Shown: one piece after another, positions 33,770 through 44,489 of the stretch | Layout of the letters: every line of letters starts with the position of its first letter | Numbering within the stretch: position 1 is the stretch's first letter | Source of the DNA: Macrobrachium rosenbergii | Taxonomy: Eukaryota > Arthropoda > Malacostraca > Decapoda > Palaemonidae | DNA: 64,000 bases | Assembly (NCBI RefSeq): GCF_040412425.1 | Contig: NC_089795.1 | Location: 81,966,163 to 82,030,162, forward strand | Direction: 5' to 3' | Translations under genes and position numbers: made by a program | The notes under the pieces: generated by a model | Database searches by the model: none | Seen by the model: the letters and a program-made list of their open reading frames with translations, nothing else | What the model was told of the DNA's origin: nothing

Positions 33770-34480
33770 TCCCCTCACGGAACCTTATGGTTCAGCCTTA
33801 CACGACAGAGCAATTTTACAATTTTTCTTCTACGAAAGCTCTCATCAGAATTTACCTGAAAGTCCAGACGAATACACCAATCTCAGCGTACAGGAAGGGC
33901 CCGCCACTTATCTAGCTCGTCTTTTGATGTAACCCATTGAATGTTATAGCAATTACTTTGTATCTAGGGGCGCCTGCATAGGACAGGAACTGCATTTATT
34001 CTGAGTCCTACGATATAAGCTAATAATACATTACGCTTTGATGTTAGCTATCGACTCTAATTAATACTTTACTTTGATATACATCACCGGCGCTGCTATG
34101 CCTCGTCAAATTTAATTGCTGTAGGTGGAGAGGCAGCGAACTCGATAAGTAGAAGCTTATGATTTTAACGGCGATGCTTAATATAATAATACGCAGAACA
34201 AGTGATTGCGTACCTATAAACAACTGATGGTGAATAGTGATTTCCTTCTAGGTAGATCCTATTTATATCCTAATGGATTACGTGACCGATGTGACGGATC
34301 TTTTAATTTTAACTTGTAGCAATCTTTTCATCTTTAGCAGACGGAAAACGAGCAAACTCTTACTATAAAATTCTTAAAAATGTATCAGACTACAGAAATA
34401 AGACAAACTATTACCCTTTAAATTCGGTATCAAAAATTAACAGAAATGCTTCATCAGAAACATTTAAGTCCAAGAAGAAA
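33770..34480. other. Unassigned sequence
   Basis: No gene or repeat was recognised. Confidence 0.4.
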
Positions 34481-34840
34481 CTAGTAAAAATTCACCGAAA
34501 GTTTCTTCGGCGCAATCGAGTTTTCTGTACAGCGCAGAATGCTGTATGAAACTCTCAGCCACGGCCCATGAAACTCTTAGCCGCGGTCTATGAAACGCAG
34601 CCTCAGTCCGGTGTGGCCTATGTTGTTGGTACCTATATAGGTGCCAGAAGTTCGATTACATTTGCTTTGCTGCTCAAACTAGTAAAAACTACCAAGGCTA
34701 GAAACAATTTACCGTTGTTTTATTGATTGGAGTGGATGATCAGTATCTCAGTTTGGCCTCCACTCAATGCTAGATCTGGTGAGACAGAAAAAGTGGACGG
34801 ACAGACAAAGCCATCTCGATAGTTTTGTACACAGAAACTA
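34481..34840 (-). mobile_element. Family A multi-hairpin element, copy 5
   Basis: It starts (plus strand) with AAAAATTCACCGAAAGTTTC, then TTCGGCGCAATCGAGTTTTC and TGTACAG. It has the GAAACTCTCAGCCACGGCCC duplication typical of the shorter subfamily, a degenerate central inverted repeat, and a terminus reading ACAGAAACT. Confidence 0.8.
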
Positions 34841-35111
34841 GATCTAGTCACAACAGACTGACATCCAAGTCATGACAGACTCGCTGCAGTCACCATTAAG
34901 ATTTTATTCAGCAAAGCAGGTTTTATACTTCTTGATTAAAATCCTATGAATGTTATACAGAATTAGTTAATTAAAATAATGTTAATAAAGGCAGAACTTT
35001 TCTTCGAAATTATTTAATATCTTATATCACTATTCCTGAAAGAGCTACAAATAAAAGAAAGGTTAAATTGTTTATGAGAATAACTTTTGAATTGACGTAG
35101 GGGTTTCCGTA

Positions 35112-35244
35112 CTAACGTCATGCCACTATGAAGACGGTTCTGATAAATTCATCGTTTTCTCCCGTCGAGGAAGTTAGGCAACTTTTCGTCAGGTCATTAC
35201 TTGGGTGGGTGACCACAACTGAAAGGCAATAGCGTGTTAGTCTT
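35112..35244 (+). pseudogene. 5S rRNA-like sequence (pseudogene or 5S-derived SINE)
   Basis: Blocks follow 5S rRNA in order along the whole gene: CTAACGTCATGCCACTATGAA (5' region), CGGTTC, CCCGTCGAGGAAGTTAGGCAAC (A-box/intermediate region; split here as CCCGTCGAGG and AAGTTAGGCAAC), then GGTCATTACTTGGGTGGG followed by TGACC. The last block matches the C-box region at about 20 of 23 positions. The 3' end GTTAGTCTTT resembles the 5S terminus. An insertion of about 13 bp near 35140-35155 and many substitutions make it non-functional as rRNA. The sequence after 35245 could be the body of a 5S-derived SINE, but one copy cannot decide this. Confidence 0.65.
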
Positions 35245-35249
35245 TCGAC

Positions 35250-36260
35250 CACTACAGTTAAGAGTTTAATCGCTACTTAGAAGAGTGATCACTTAAGGGG
35301 GTCAGATTCCTTTGGCTTCAAAGTTCCTGAGACCGTTGTTGGAAATTTCATAAGACCGAAAGTCTCTAGTGAGAGCGGCAATGGGTCAAAGTGAGGCGTG
35401 AAAAGCCAAGAAAATGAGGGAATTCTTCACAAACTTTTGTAACTGAATGTCCCTCTTTTCCGTGTTTTAGTTGCCAAAGGGCGAACGTTCCTGTCACAAC
35501 AGTGATGTTTACATTACATTGCTTCCTTGTCCGAAACAGGTCAGGTGTCATCACAGACTAAACCATTCTTATCACTGATCAGTAATATATTTTACAACTT
35601 TCAGAAGCGCTTCAGTCCAGAATCACTTTTGTGGAGGGGAGTGAAAGCGTGCAAAGATAGCGAGGGAAGACTCACCAAAATGTCGCAATGAAAAGAAAAG
35701 AAAAAAAAAAAGTCATTATCTTAGTTTCTAATCATCGTGTACTTCAGAAGCTTCGATGCTCAATCTGAGATTCTTTAAGTGTTTGACAATCCTTTATCCC
35801 GCGGCTTATGAAAGGGGAAGATTCCAATTAGTGGGACTGAATTAAAGACTCTCTCTTTCTCTCTCCCTCCTAAAAGCTAGCTAAATACATCTGCAAACTG
35901 ATAAGTTTTAATTGGATTAGCGTGTTTCTTTTGCTGCCGTCATTCGCAAGTGGCTTTCAATATTAATCCTAATTTGAAGAGGGGTCTTGCATGGTCCCGC
36001 CGTCTTCCGAGAACCAAGAATCACCCTCTGCGGACTCTTCTCGAGCATCTCACTCCCGCGAAATTAAGCGACGTCTTGCCATGTATCAGTTATTGCGGAA
36101 CTCCTGCAGCAGAAAAATAGGTCCCCACGACAAAAATTTGCTACAATGTTCGAAGTTTTAATCAAAGTTTTTGGCATTACTGTTCGCTTGCTGGTTGAGT
36201 GTGATTTCAGGTGTAAAGCAATATGGTGGCAGCAGTCCTAGCCAATAATTTATATATACT
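35250..36260. other. Unassigned sequence
   Basis: No gene was recognised. A minus-strand 62-codon frame at 35366-35554 matches nothing I know. Confidence 0.35.
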
Positions 36261-36261
36261 G

Positions 36262-36274
36262 TTATTATATATAT

Positions 36275-36310
<36 letters not shown>

Positions 36311-36315
36311 ATATA
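36262..36315. repeat. (TA)n microsatellite
   Basis: A TA array interrupted by AATATA. Confidence 0.9.
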
Positions 36316-36559
36316 CATATATCGATGGTCGAATATACAGTACATCGATTCAGAGAGTCTGTGTGTGTCAAGCAGTCGCGATCAGAGAAGCAGACATCTT
36401 GTTATCCGCGTAGACATCCCGGGATTATATATGTAAGACGGATAGGTTTGCTTAAAAGCTCTGTTACAGACTAAATACAATACACAAAACAAAGCCACTA
36501 CAACACCTTTCTAAAAACATGGTTCCGAAGTACCCGCGTCAAAGTCAGGGCGTTGGGTC

Positions 36560-36790
36560 TGGAACATACATGAAACATTGTTTCCTAAACCAGGGAGACC
36601 ACAGGTTCACCCCAAAACCAAATCACTGCATCGTGACAAGCACGCGTATATATATATATATATAAACAAATATAATTCATATATATATATTGGTATATAT
36701 ATACATATATGTGTATGTTATATATATGTGGTATTATTCTTGATGGCAGTTCAAAAAAGTCACGAACATCGTTGTTCCTAAACCAGGTGG
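36560..36790. repeat. TA-rich arrays between two short direct repeats
   Basis: TTGTTTCCTAAACCAGG near 36578 and GTTGTTCCTAAACCAGG near 36770 flank several TA arrays (36650-36735). This suggests a small duplication or insertion, whose nature is unclear. Confidence 0.5.
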
Positions 36791-37182
36791 CGATTCATAA
36801 TATCTGATTCCTGTGGTATTTGTCTAACATATCTGACAATCTGCAACTATGCGCCAGTTAACCAAGAGTTTTATAAACTGGTGTTAAAACTGAAAACGCG
36901 CATGTTCCTAAGAGCGATCACATGAGCATTAACATGCACACTTCAAATATTCTAACATTATTGGGAGCTTAACGGCAGGAATGTTCATCAGTTCTCAAAC
37001 GATTTTCTAGTTTACGATCAAAGTGGATGAAATATAGGCTACTAAATAAGAAAAGTTCTCAATTTACGAGTTCCACTAATTGCGTCTCTTATGGAATCAA
37101 TATGTGTGTGTGTGTGTGTGATATGTAATCAACATTATTACAAATTCTGTCAGAGATAGCTGAGGGGAGAGAAAAGTTAATG

Positions 37183-37275
37183 AACACGGCGAAACAGCAG
37201 TCGGTACACTGACCGTGTTTAGTACTAGCCCTGGGGGTCAAATATATTTTCTGTACTAGCTCCATGTCCCTTATG
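37183..37275. mobile_element. Partial relative of the 33.4 kb TIR element
   Basis: AACACGGCGAAACAG, GACCGTGTTTAGTACTAGCC and CTGGGGGTCAAAT match the inner inverted repeat and the following block of the element at 33395-33757. The outer 26 bp TIRs are absent, so this is a fragment or a related shorter family member. Confidence 0.65.
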
Positions 37276-37339
37276 CATTTCGCTATCTGACTGAAATTTC
37301 AGGCATTTCTGTAATGACTGATTAGCATAAGACTGTAAC

Positions 37340-37425
37340 ATATATATATAGATATATATATATATATATATAGTTTATGTATATATATATATTATACATA
37401 TATATTGTATATAGTATATATATGC
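37340..37425. repeat. (TA)n-rich region
   Basis: Degenerate TA arrays with GATATA and GTTTATG interruptions. Confidence 0.85.
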
Positions 37426-37912
37426 ATAACAAAATATACATAAATGACATTCCCGAGAGAAAGGTCTAAGCAAATGACATTCAGGAAAGTCTAAGAAGTC
37501 AGGATGCATTGGACAGAGGAAGATGGAAAAGGCTGATAGGGAACAGCGACCCCACATCGAAATGGGCAAAGATGAAGACAAAGACATTAAGTCTAGTCAC
37601 GTATACCAAATAATGTATTTTAATTTACCAGAAGAAATTTCTAGCTTGAATCTACATAAGCAGCAGATCTTCATTAAATATTTCCTTGGATTTAACTATC
37701 CATTAATAAATGAATAAAATGGACTTTGAAATCATTCAAACTGCTTGAAGCAAGGTATGGCACATTGTTATTCGAATCAGACTCATCTCTCACTGGTTTT
37801 CTAAAATAGTTTCCAAATCCCTATTCCTTCTTTTCTTTATTTTTTGCTTCCATTTCATGCAAGAGGTGTTGCAAATTAGGGAAGCAATAGCGTTCGTGTG
37901 CGAAATTAGGAA

Positions 37913-37933
37913 TCTCTCTCTCTCTCTCTCTCT
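37913..37933. repeat. (CT)n microsatellite
   Basis: A short CT array just upstream of a family A copy. Confidence 0.85.
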
Positions 37934-37967
37934 TACCGCCATGAAAGAAGAGATTCTCCATACTTTT

Positions 37968-38347
37968 AGTTTTCTGTAAAAGAAAACTATTGTGCCGGCT
38001 TAGTCTGTTCGTCCGCACTTTATTCTATCCGCACTTTTTTCTGTCCGCCCTCAGATCTTAAAAACTGATCATCCACCCTCCAATCATCAAACACACCAAA
38101 TTGCAGCCCTCTAACCTCAGTAGTTTTTATTTTATTTTACGTTAAATTTAGCCATAACCGTGCTTCTGACAGAGATATAGGATAGGCCACCACCGGGCCG
38201 TGGTTGTGTTTCGCGTCAGCGGCTCATACAGCATTATACCAAGACCACTGAAAGATAGATCGTTTTTGGTGTTCTTTATTAGATGCTGTGGCGGCTGTAC
38301 AGAAAACTCGATTTTGCGCCAGAAAAGTTCGACGCATTTTTTACTTG
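37968..38347 (+). mobile_element. Family A multi-hairpin element, copy 6
   Basis: It has an intact AGTTTTCTGTAAAAGAAAACT hairpin and repeated TCCGCACTTT motifs. The left central inverted-repeat arm is largely deleted, leaving only AAAAACTGATCATCC. The CACCGGGCCGTGG stem, the CCACTGAAAGATAGATC hairpin and the terminal ATTTTTTACTTG are present. It is the longer subfamily. Confidence 0.85.
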
Positions 38348-38349
38348 TT

Positions 38350-39160
38350 TTATTACTGTTATCGTGAAATTCTAATATGAATGATAACGAATTGAGATGC
38401 ATATATAATATCCATCGATTTCCAAAATAAGATCAACGTACCTCTGTTATCGAGGAATCTAGAAATAAATATCGCCTCTAACCTGCACCGTTTCTACTTA
38501 TTTCTACTTTGCATTTCAAAGTAACCACAGTATTTTAAAGTATTTGACGTTAAACTGTTGATACAATGAAGAATAGGGTTTCAAAGCTTGTTGTAGAATG
38601 AAAAGAACAGTCAGATACATACAAGATGTACATGGCATATTATATACACACACACATAACCATATATATATATATATACATATATATATTGTTGTTTGTA
38701 CATATATACACTACTTTGGCCATCCCCTCATTGGATCGTCATGGAATCATGATGGCCGAAAATACTTGCTCTCGCTAGTTGGGCAGGGAGAAATAATTTT
38801 CCTGAAGATTCAAAAGTTGACTGTTAGTCCAATATATCTTTGTTGGTTTAACTGGCAAAGAAAAACTGGATAGACATTTGCATTATTTTGAAAATGAGTT
38901 CTCGCCGTTTGTGCCAACATATTAACTGTTCAACTGAAGGTGACTACTGGAGAAATAGAGAAGTAAAGCAGGAATTGAATATGGACGACCTTGTCTCCAT
39001 CTACTTTGCCTCAGATGCAGTATGGAAACTTTGACTAACTGTGCCAAATACTACTTTGGAAATAGAGATCTTAAAGCCTAAAATTCTCTAAAAGATGTTG
39101 GAATAATACTCATCTTGGAAAAGATCAATCTAAACACGCTTTAAATATCCTGGAAGTCAA
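38350..39160. other. Unassigned sequence with small TA tracts
   Basis: Short TA and CA tracts occur at 38644-38715. Several short plus-strand frames between 38720 and 39040 have ordinary composition but no recognised domain. Confidence 0.35.
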
Positions 39161-39164
39161 CTTG

Positions 39165-39500
39165 TCACCAACTGGTGTGTCTGAAAACAGTTTCATCACT
39201 TGTAATATTTCCAAATATTATAAATCCATCAAAGCCAAGCGACCGAGCGTTAATTACGCCTGAACTCGTTCGTGCAAAAAGGATCGAATTTGAGGACACT
39301 AACACAAACAGGAAATATTTATCAAGAGTGCACGGTTTTCTAATGACATCGTAACCAAGCTCGTCCATTTCTGCCCAAAATTGAGGAAAACTGTTTTGAT
39401 TCCCATAGATGGGATGTGTAAGGTCTTGCAATGACTGGATGACTTGTACGTCTTTGTAACTGAACATTCCTTTGCAGGGCTTATTGCTTTCCCTTGCCAT
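39165..39500 (-). CDS. Unrecognised 111-codon open frame (uncertain)
   Basis: Starting at the ATG complementary to 39498-39500, the frame encodes 111 residues of non-repetitive, protein-like composition (MARESNKPCKGMFSYKD at the start, FWAEMDELGYDVIRKP in the middle, ARSLGFDGFIIFGN near the end). Upstream codons, up to 39623, only translate a GA microsatellite and are excluded. I do not recognise a family, signal peptide or membrane segment. No matching exons are evident nearby and there is no clear promoter. It could be a chance frame, a decayed transposon gene or a single exon. Confidence 0.15.
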   Translation of the reverse strand: MARESNKPCKGMFSYKDVQVIQSLQDLTHPIYGNQNSFPQFWAEMDELGYDVIRKPCTLDKYFLFVLVSSNSILFARTSSGVINARSLGFDGFIIFGNITSDETVFRHTSW

Positions 39501-39553
39501 TTTTGGGGGGGGAGGTAAAAACGAGAGGAAATTTATATTTTTTATGATACAGT

Positions 39554-39599
<46 letters not shown>

Positions 39600-39660
39600 C
39601 CTTTTCTTGCCATTTTTTAACATAAAAAGAGATGAAATTTATATTTTTATGATACAGTTA

Positions 39661-39716
<56 letters not shown>
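39499..39716. repeat. ~110 bp tandem duplication ending in (GA)n
   Basis: GAAATTTATATTTTTTATGA and TACAGTTAAATGAGAGAG at 39531-39594 are repeated as GAAATTTATATTTTTATGA and TACAGTTAAACGAGAGAG at 39635-39716. Each is followed by a GA array. Unequal exchange or replication slippage at the GA array is the likely cause. Confidence 0.85.
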
Positions 39717-39718
<2 letters not shown>

Positions 39719-40099
39719 GGCAATATCTCAAGCAAATCCTTAGAGAGGGACGGAGCCTTTTATTGACGTTAAGGAGAAGGGGCCAAGATGAAACCGTAAT
39801 CCTGCTTGGTGCATACTTTATCAGACAAAAAACAAAAAAAAGCCCAAATGCAATCAAGCCCCTCTTGAACGAAGAGAAAAAAGAAACATCACTAAAAGCT
39901 ACGTGAAGGAGACAAGGTTGGTTTTGTACGAAGGAATTAGCAAGGGGCGACATCAAGACATTATTCTGCAGACCTTGTAATTAACGCTGATTTCAAAAGC
40001 TTCGCTAATACCTCTCGAATCACGAGAGAATATCTAATCCGCTTAAATTCATGTTGTAAGGGGTAATTGCATTAGTTCGAAGAGCCGTAATTAACTGAC

Positions 40100-40102
<3 letters not shown>

Positions 40103-40141
<39 letters not shown>
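40103..40141. repeat. (CT)n microsatellite
   Basis: A pure CT array of about 19 units. Confidence 0.95.
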
Positions 40142-40145
<4 letters not shown>

Positions 40146-40239
40146 TAAGAAATGAACCCGAAACTCACAAGGGCTGTGATAGTCGGTCCCATGCAAGATT
40201 TACTTGAAAAGTGAAATATGAGTTTTTTCTTGGGTTTTT

Positions 40240-40412
40240 AATGTGTTTTGAACCAATCTGACCTTCAAAACCGTCGGAAATTATTCTTTTTTTAGTTAAA
40301 CCCTCCCTCCAGCCATCAGTCTAGGACACCCTGAGGGGTAAAGTGAATTCTCAAGTGGGGGAACTCTACAGAAAACAAGTAACTTACAACAGTTTTGAAG
40401 GTCAGATTTGTT
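40240..40412. mobile_element. Fold-back element F, copy 1
   Basis: The left end carries AATCTGACCTTCAAAACCG at about 40255-40273 and the right end its inverse ACAGTTTTGAAGGTCAGATT at about 40390-40409. The interior is C-rich and non-coding. A related element lies 230 bp downstream. Confidence 0.65.
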
Positions 40413-40429
40413 AGGCCAGGTTGCAACCC

Positions 40430-40590
40430 TATTTATTTTAATTTACAGTGCCCCAGGTTAGGTTAGGGAGTGGGGAGGACCTTGTGGGAGCCACTCACAC
40501 CCCCGCCACCTTAAGTTGGGTTTAGTGTGGCTAGATTAGCTCACTACCCAATTTATTTTAATTTACAGTGCCCAAGGTTAGGTTAGTTGT
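40430..40590. repeat. Direct duplication containing GGTTAGGTTAG
   Basis: ATTTATTTTAATTTACAGTG followed by CCC(C/A)AGGTTAGGTTAG occurs at about 40432-40467 and again at about 40552-40586. Each is followed by a G-rich stretch (GGGGCGGGGAGGGGG in the second). Confidence 0.8.
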
Positions 40591-40639
40591 GGGGCGGGGA
40601 GGGGGTGTTGCCCCAGGAGCCTTGCGTTTTCAATGAGGT

Positions 40640-40802
40640 GTTTTATTTGTTTTGAGCATATCTGACCTTCAAAACTGCCGTAAATTACTCGTCTTCCGTG
40701 GTTTCTCCGCCCTTGAACTACCAGTTCCCCACCAGAGTGCCCTAAGACTTACTGCTGAAGGGAGTCTGAAAAAACACATAATTTCCGATGGTTTTCAATA
40801 TA
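40640..40802. mobile_element. Fold-back element F, copy 2
   Basis: The left end ATCTGACCTTCAAAACTGCC and the right end (inverse of TTGAAAACCATCGGAAATTA) form inverted ends like copy 1. Its left arm is directly repeated relative to copy 1 (TGACCTTCAAAAC in both). Confidence 0.6.
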
Positions 40803-41149
40803 CATCAAAACCCTCAGAAAAGAACATGAAATTTACCTCCTAAAGGAGACGGATGCAACAATTGAAATCTACCTTCACCTTCAAGGGTATTTAAGATGAG
40901 TGAGCTTGACAGCAAACAAGTAAGAGGAGAAAATAGATGAAGAATTAGTAGGGAAGTTGACACAAAGTTGAAAGTGGACAAGAAGAGAGAGTAAAAATTC
41001 CACGATGGGGTCACCCAGTTAGTAGGCAGTGTTTGTGACTTTAGAAGGGGTGAGAGGAAAAGTAAAATCAGTGAGAGGTGGTTTAAGGAAACAAGGACAA
41101 ACGAACATGTAGATGGTTTAAAATATAAATTTATTCCATGTTTCATTTA

Positions 41150-41248
41150 TATGTATTATATATATATACAAGTATATATGTATATACATATATTTTTATA
41201 TATATAATGTATATATATACACATATATATATATATATAATACATAAT

Positions 41249-41285
<37 letters not shown>
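41150..41285. repeat. (TA)n-rich and (GA)n arrays
   Basis: Degenerate TA arrays at 41150-41240 and a GA array at 41252-41285. Confidence 0.92.
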
Positions 41286-41289
<4 letters not shown>

Positions 41290-41618
41290 GAGAAACTTTT
41301 TCAAAACGAACTCATCTTCCAGCCACACACAAGAGAGACTTCACAATCACTTTCATCTCTGTTGCGAAAGGTCATTATTTAGCGCTGCTCTCGGGCGCGG
41401 CAAGCACCCTTATGTAATAAAATTTCCAACATCATATTTCACTTTTAGTTACATTCTTCGCTTTATCTCAACTGATCAAACTCCAAAGTTCAAGCGAAGA
41501 TGAAATGCATTTCCACGCTAAATCAATTCTCATTGTATTTCAATAATTTACTGACCTTTATCTATTCATTTTTTTAATTTGACAATTTATTTTTTCTTTT
41601 ATAATAACTGATGATCTC

Positions 41619-41740
41619 TTCTTTCTGTATTTCCTACTGCCTCCTTTTACTTCTTTCAAATGAACTGCATATTCTTTGGAAGCTTCAATTTCAAGTCAGT
41701 GGCCCTGTAAATCTTGTTACATATGAATAAGGTTCATCTT

Positions 41741-41772
<32 letters not shown>

Positions 41773-41773
41773 C

Positions 41774-41811
<38 letters not shown>
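41619..41811 (+). repeat. Interspersed repeat with (AAT)n tail, copy 2
   Basis: Same order as 14331-14521: TCTTTCTGTATTTCC, CTTCAATTTCAAGTCAGTGG, GGTTCATCTTCTGAATAATA and an AAT array broken by one CTAAT. Confidence 0.75.
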
Positions 41812-42003
41812 TACTCAGCAAATACTGGCAGGTTTTGGTGGATCATTAGTGACATGAATGTCCCGAATTTCTGCCTTTCACTATGATGCTTAATCTTCCA
41901 ACATTCGGATATCATTGACATTTATTACCGCTTGCAACAAGCAGGTAAGGATTGTTGCATGTTTCAGCAACGTTTCAGGCCATGAGCCTACCCCCATCAC
42001 TGC

Positions 42004-42196
42004 CCTTTATAATGACAGTCAGAGGGGCCGGCGTCGTCAGTCTACTTATCCTTTATAATGACAGTCAGACTTGGGACCGGCGTCGTCAGTCTACCTACCC
42101 TTTATAATGACAGTCTGACTTGGGACCGGCGTCGTCAGTCTACCTACCCTTTATAATGACAGTCAGACTTGGGACCGGCGTCGTCAGTCTACCTCA
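42004..42196. repeat. 49 bp tandem repeat, four units
   Basis: Units start at 42004, 42050, 42099 and 42148 and read CCTTTATAATGACAGTCAGA, CTTGGGACCGGCGTCGTCAG, TCTACCTAC. The first unit is three bases shorter. The last three are nearly identical. Confidence 0.95.
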
Positions 42197-42224
42197 TTTT
42201 CCATTTATTTATAAATTACACTGA

Positions 42225-42430
42225 TGTCCTCGTGGTTCAGTGGTTAGGAAACTCGGCTCACCGGCGAAAACGTCTGGGTTCGATTCCTGAACAGAAATCA
42301 GCGCCAGACGTCATTGTGCCTCTGTTGGGCAAAGCAGTGATCATGTATACCTTCAGGATAGTCGACTGTGGTAGGTCACAACCAAGCTCATGCCTTCTGA
42401 AGCAACTCCATCTTAGGGAAAAGATGTATG
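42225..42430 (+). mobile_element. tRNA-derived SINE
   Basis: TCCTCGTGGTTCAGTGG carries a good A box, and CTGGGTTCGATTCC (42275-42288) a perfect B box, about 35 bp apart. The head therefore looks like a glutamate/aspartate-type tRNA, but its anticodon arm does not pair well and the acceptor stem is absent. The body extends to about 42430 with no simple tail. It sits 29 bp from the 49 bp tandem repeat. Confidence 0.65.
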
Positions 42431-42439
42431 ATAAGAACG

Positions 42440-43145
42440 AAAATACTTATGCATGGGATAAATATAAGACTTCCTTTCAATAATCTTGCTTTTCTTTGTT
42501 GTACATCATAACTGTTGCTTTTCTTACTCATTTCTGTCGTTGTATGCACGTTCTCTAGCTGACGTTTATGTTTGTGTTCCCATGTTTAAGCATACAAGGT
42601 CTACCCAATTGGGTGTAGGCGCCTCCCACCTGGGGTAACTAAGTAGGCAATGACGTATCTTCCAGGTACCTGCTCATTACGGCTGACGCAACAAGGAGGT
42701 AGACAAAGCTCCGCCTACAGGGGGGATTTGGGGGGAAGCGAGCAGACCTTCTCTATCTCTTGGCCTTGATAATTATAATTTCTAATTGCATGTGGATGCA
42801 TGCACGATTTAATTTTTGTTTGTGACTGCGTGTGCAAGCTATAACTGCATGGTTGCATAAGAGTAAGGGCGTATATTACTGGGTCTGTGTGTGTGTGCAT
42901 AAGTGCTTGCGTTACAGCTCACCTGTGTGTGCTTGTTCTTGGATTCAAGCAAAGAACAAGCATCTGTGGTCTTGATCATTCTGAGACTGTTCACGAAGAG
43001 AAGGTAAGAAAGCGAGAAAAACCCAACGAGCATTCGAAGATAACGACCTTGGGCTATTTGTAAGATCCTATGGAAAGCATAAAAGCTTCTTACGTTTTTT
43101 CTTGGGTACAAGATCTTTTGATCTTATTTCCTACTGTACAAGGTT
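42440..43145. other. Unassigned sequence
   Basis: A GC-richer patch lies at 42590-42735. A minus-strand frame at 42839-43111 is not recognised. Confidence 0.35.
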
Positions 43146-43149
43146 CCTA

Positions 43150-43580
43150 TTAGGAACTATTTAATCATTATTTTACTATTATTACTATTTAATCATCATT
43201 TTTCCATTATTACTATTTAATCATTTTACTATTATTACTATTTAATCAAAATTTTACTCATTACTACTTACTAATCATTTTATTGTTATTACTATTTAAT
43301 CATCATTTTACTCTTATTACCATTTAATTATTATTTTACTATTATTACTATTTAATAATACTTTTACTGTTATTACTGTTTAATCATTTAACTGTTACTA
43401 CTGTTTAATCGTCATTTTACTATTATTACTATTTAATCACTTTACTATTATTACTATTTAATCATCATTTTATAATTATTATTTAATCATTTTACTCTTA
43501 TTACCATTTAATTATCATTTTAATTGCTATTATTACCATTTAATAATCCTTTTATTATTATTACTATTTAATCTGCATTT
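43150..43580. repeat. ~27 bp AT-rich minisatellite
   Basis: About 15 degenerate units of the form TTTAATCATCATTTTACTAT then TATTACTA. Units vary in length by loss of ATC or ATT steps. Confidence 0.9.
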
Positions 43581-43887
43581 TAATTTCCCACCCTAAACCA
43601 GAAATTGTATAAGTGTAATGCAAAAACAATAATAAATATCAAATGCTCTCTTAATCAGTCGTAAATGTCGAAGAGTTATTCCATACCATGGGATATCGAA
43701 CTATAGAGATTAATTTCAATCAAGTCCTCTTAAACTTAATTATACCATTAAGAGCATGGTCGACAAAGGTACAATTATCCATTCATGTTTTGCCGTCCAA
43801 CTGGACTTGTAAATCTTAGATGTTACAAATGATCAAAATTACCATGAACTTAACACCACATCCTTTTTTTAAAACTCTCTTTAGAGC

Positions 43888-44480
43888 TATATTATATTAT
43901 ATTATATTATATTATATTATATTATATTATATTATATTATATTATATTATATTATATTATATTATATTATATTGAACCTACATCGAACGTCATCCAATGA
44001 ACAGTTAAACTTCATAATTCTCAAATATTTTATCAAGTTTTCAATGAAAGTGATTCCAAAGACATTATATTATATTATATTTTATATTATATTATATTAT
44101 ATTATATCATATTATATTATATTATACTGAATCTACAGGTCACTTTCACCAGAGCTATGTCAATACAACGGCCGTCATGCAGTTAAAATTTGACTTCGCA
44201 ATGCTCTAATATTTTATCAAGTTTTCGGTGAAAATTTTCCAAAGACATTATATTCCATTATATTATATTAAATCATATTATATAATATTGAACCAACAGG
44301 TCATTTCCACCAGATATGTGTCGTCAATCAACGAAAATTCAACTTTGCAATCTTCTAATATTTTATTAAGTTTCTAATTTAAATATTTCTAAAATTATAT
44401 ATTACATATTTTATATATTATTATATATATTTTATAAAATCTATATCATATCATATTATATTACATTATATCACATTAAC
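43888..44480. repeat. Higher-order repeat of (ATTAT)n plus ~110 bp spacers
   Basis: Three modules each consist of an ATTAT pentamer array followed by GAACCTACA-, GAATCTACAGG- or GAACCAACAGG-type spacer sequence and ending TAATATTTTATCAAGTTTTC with TCCAAAGACATTATATT leading into the next array. Pentamer runs are long in the first module (43888-43972) and shrink and degrade to the right. Confidence 0.85.
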
Positions 44481-44489
44481 CGAAACTAC

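Noticed and set aside
40448..40586. GGTTAGGTTAG as interstitial arthropod telomere repeat
   Set aside because: Only two TTAGG units occur at each site, and both sites belong to a duplicated block.
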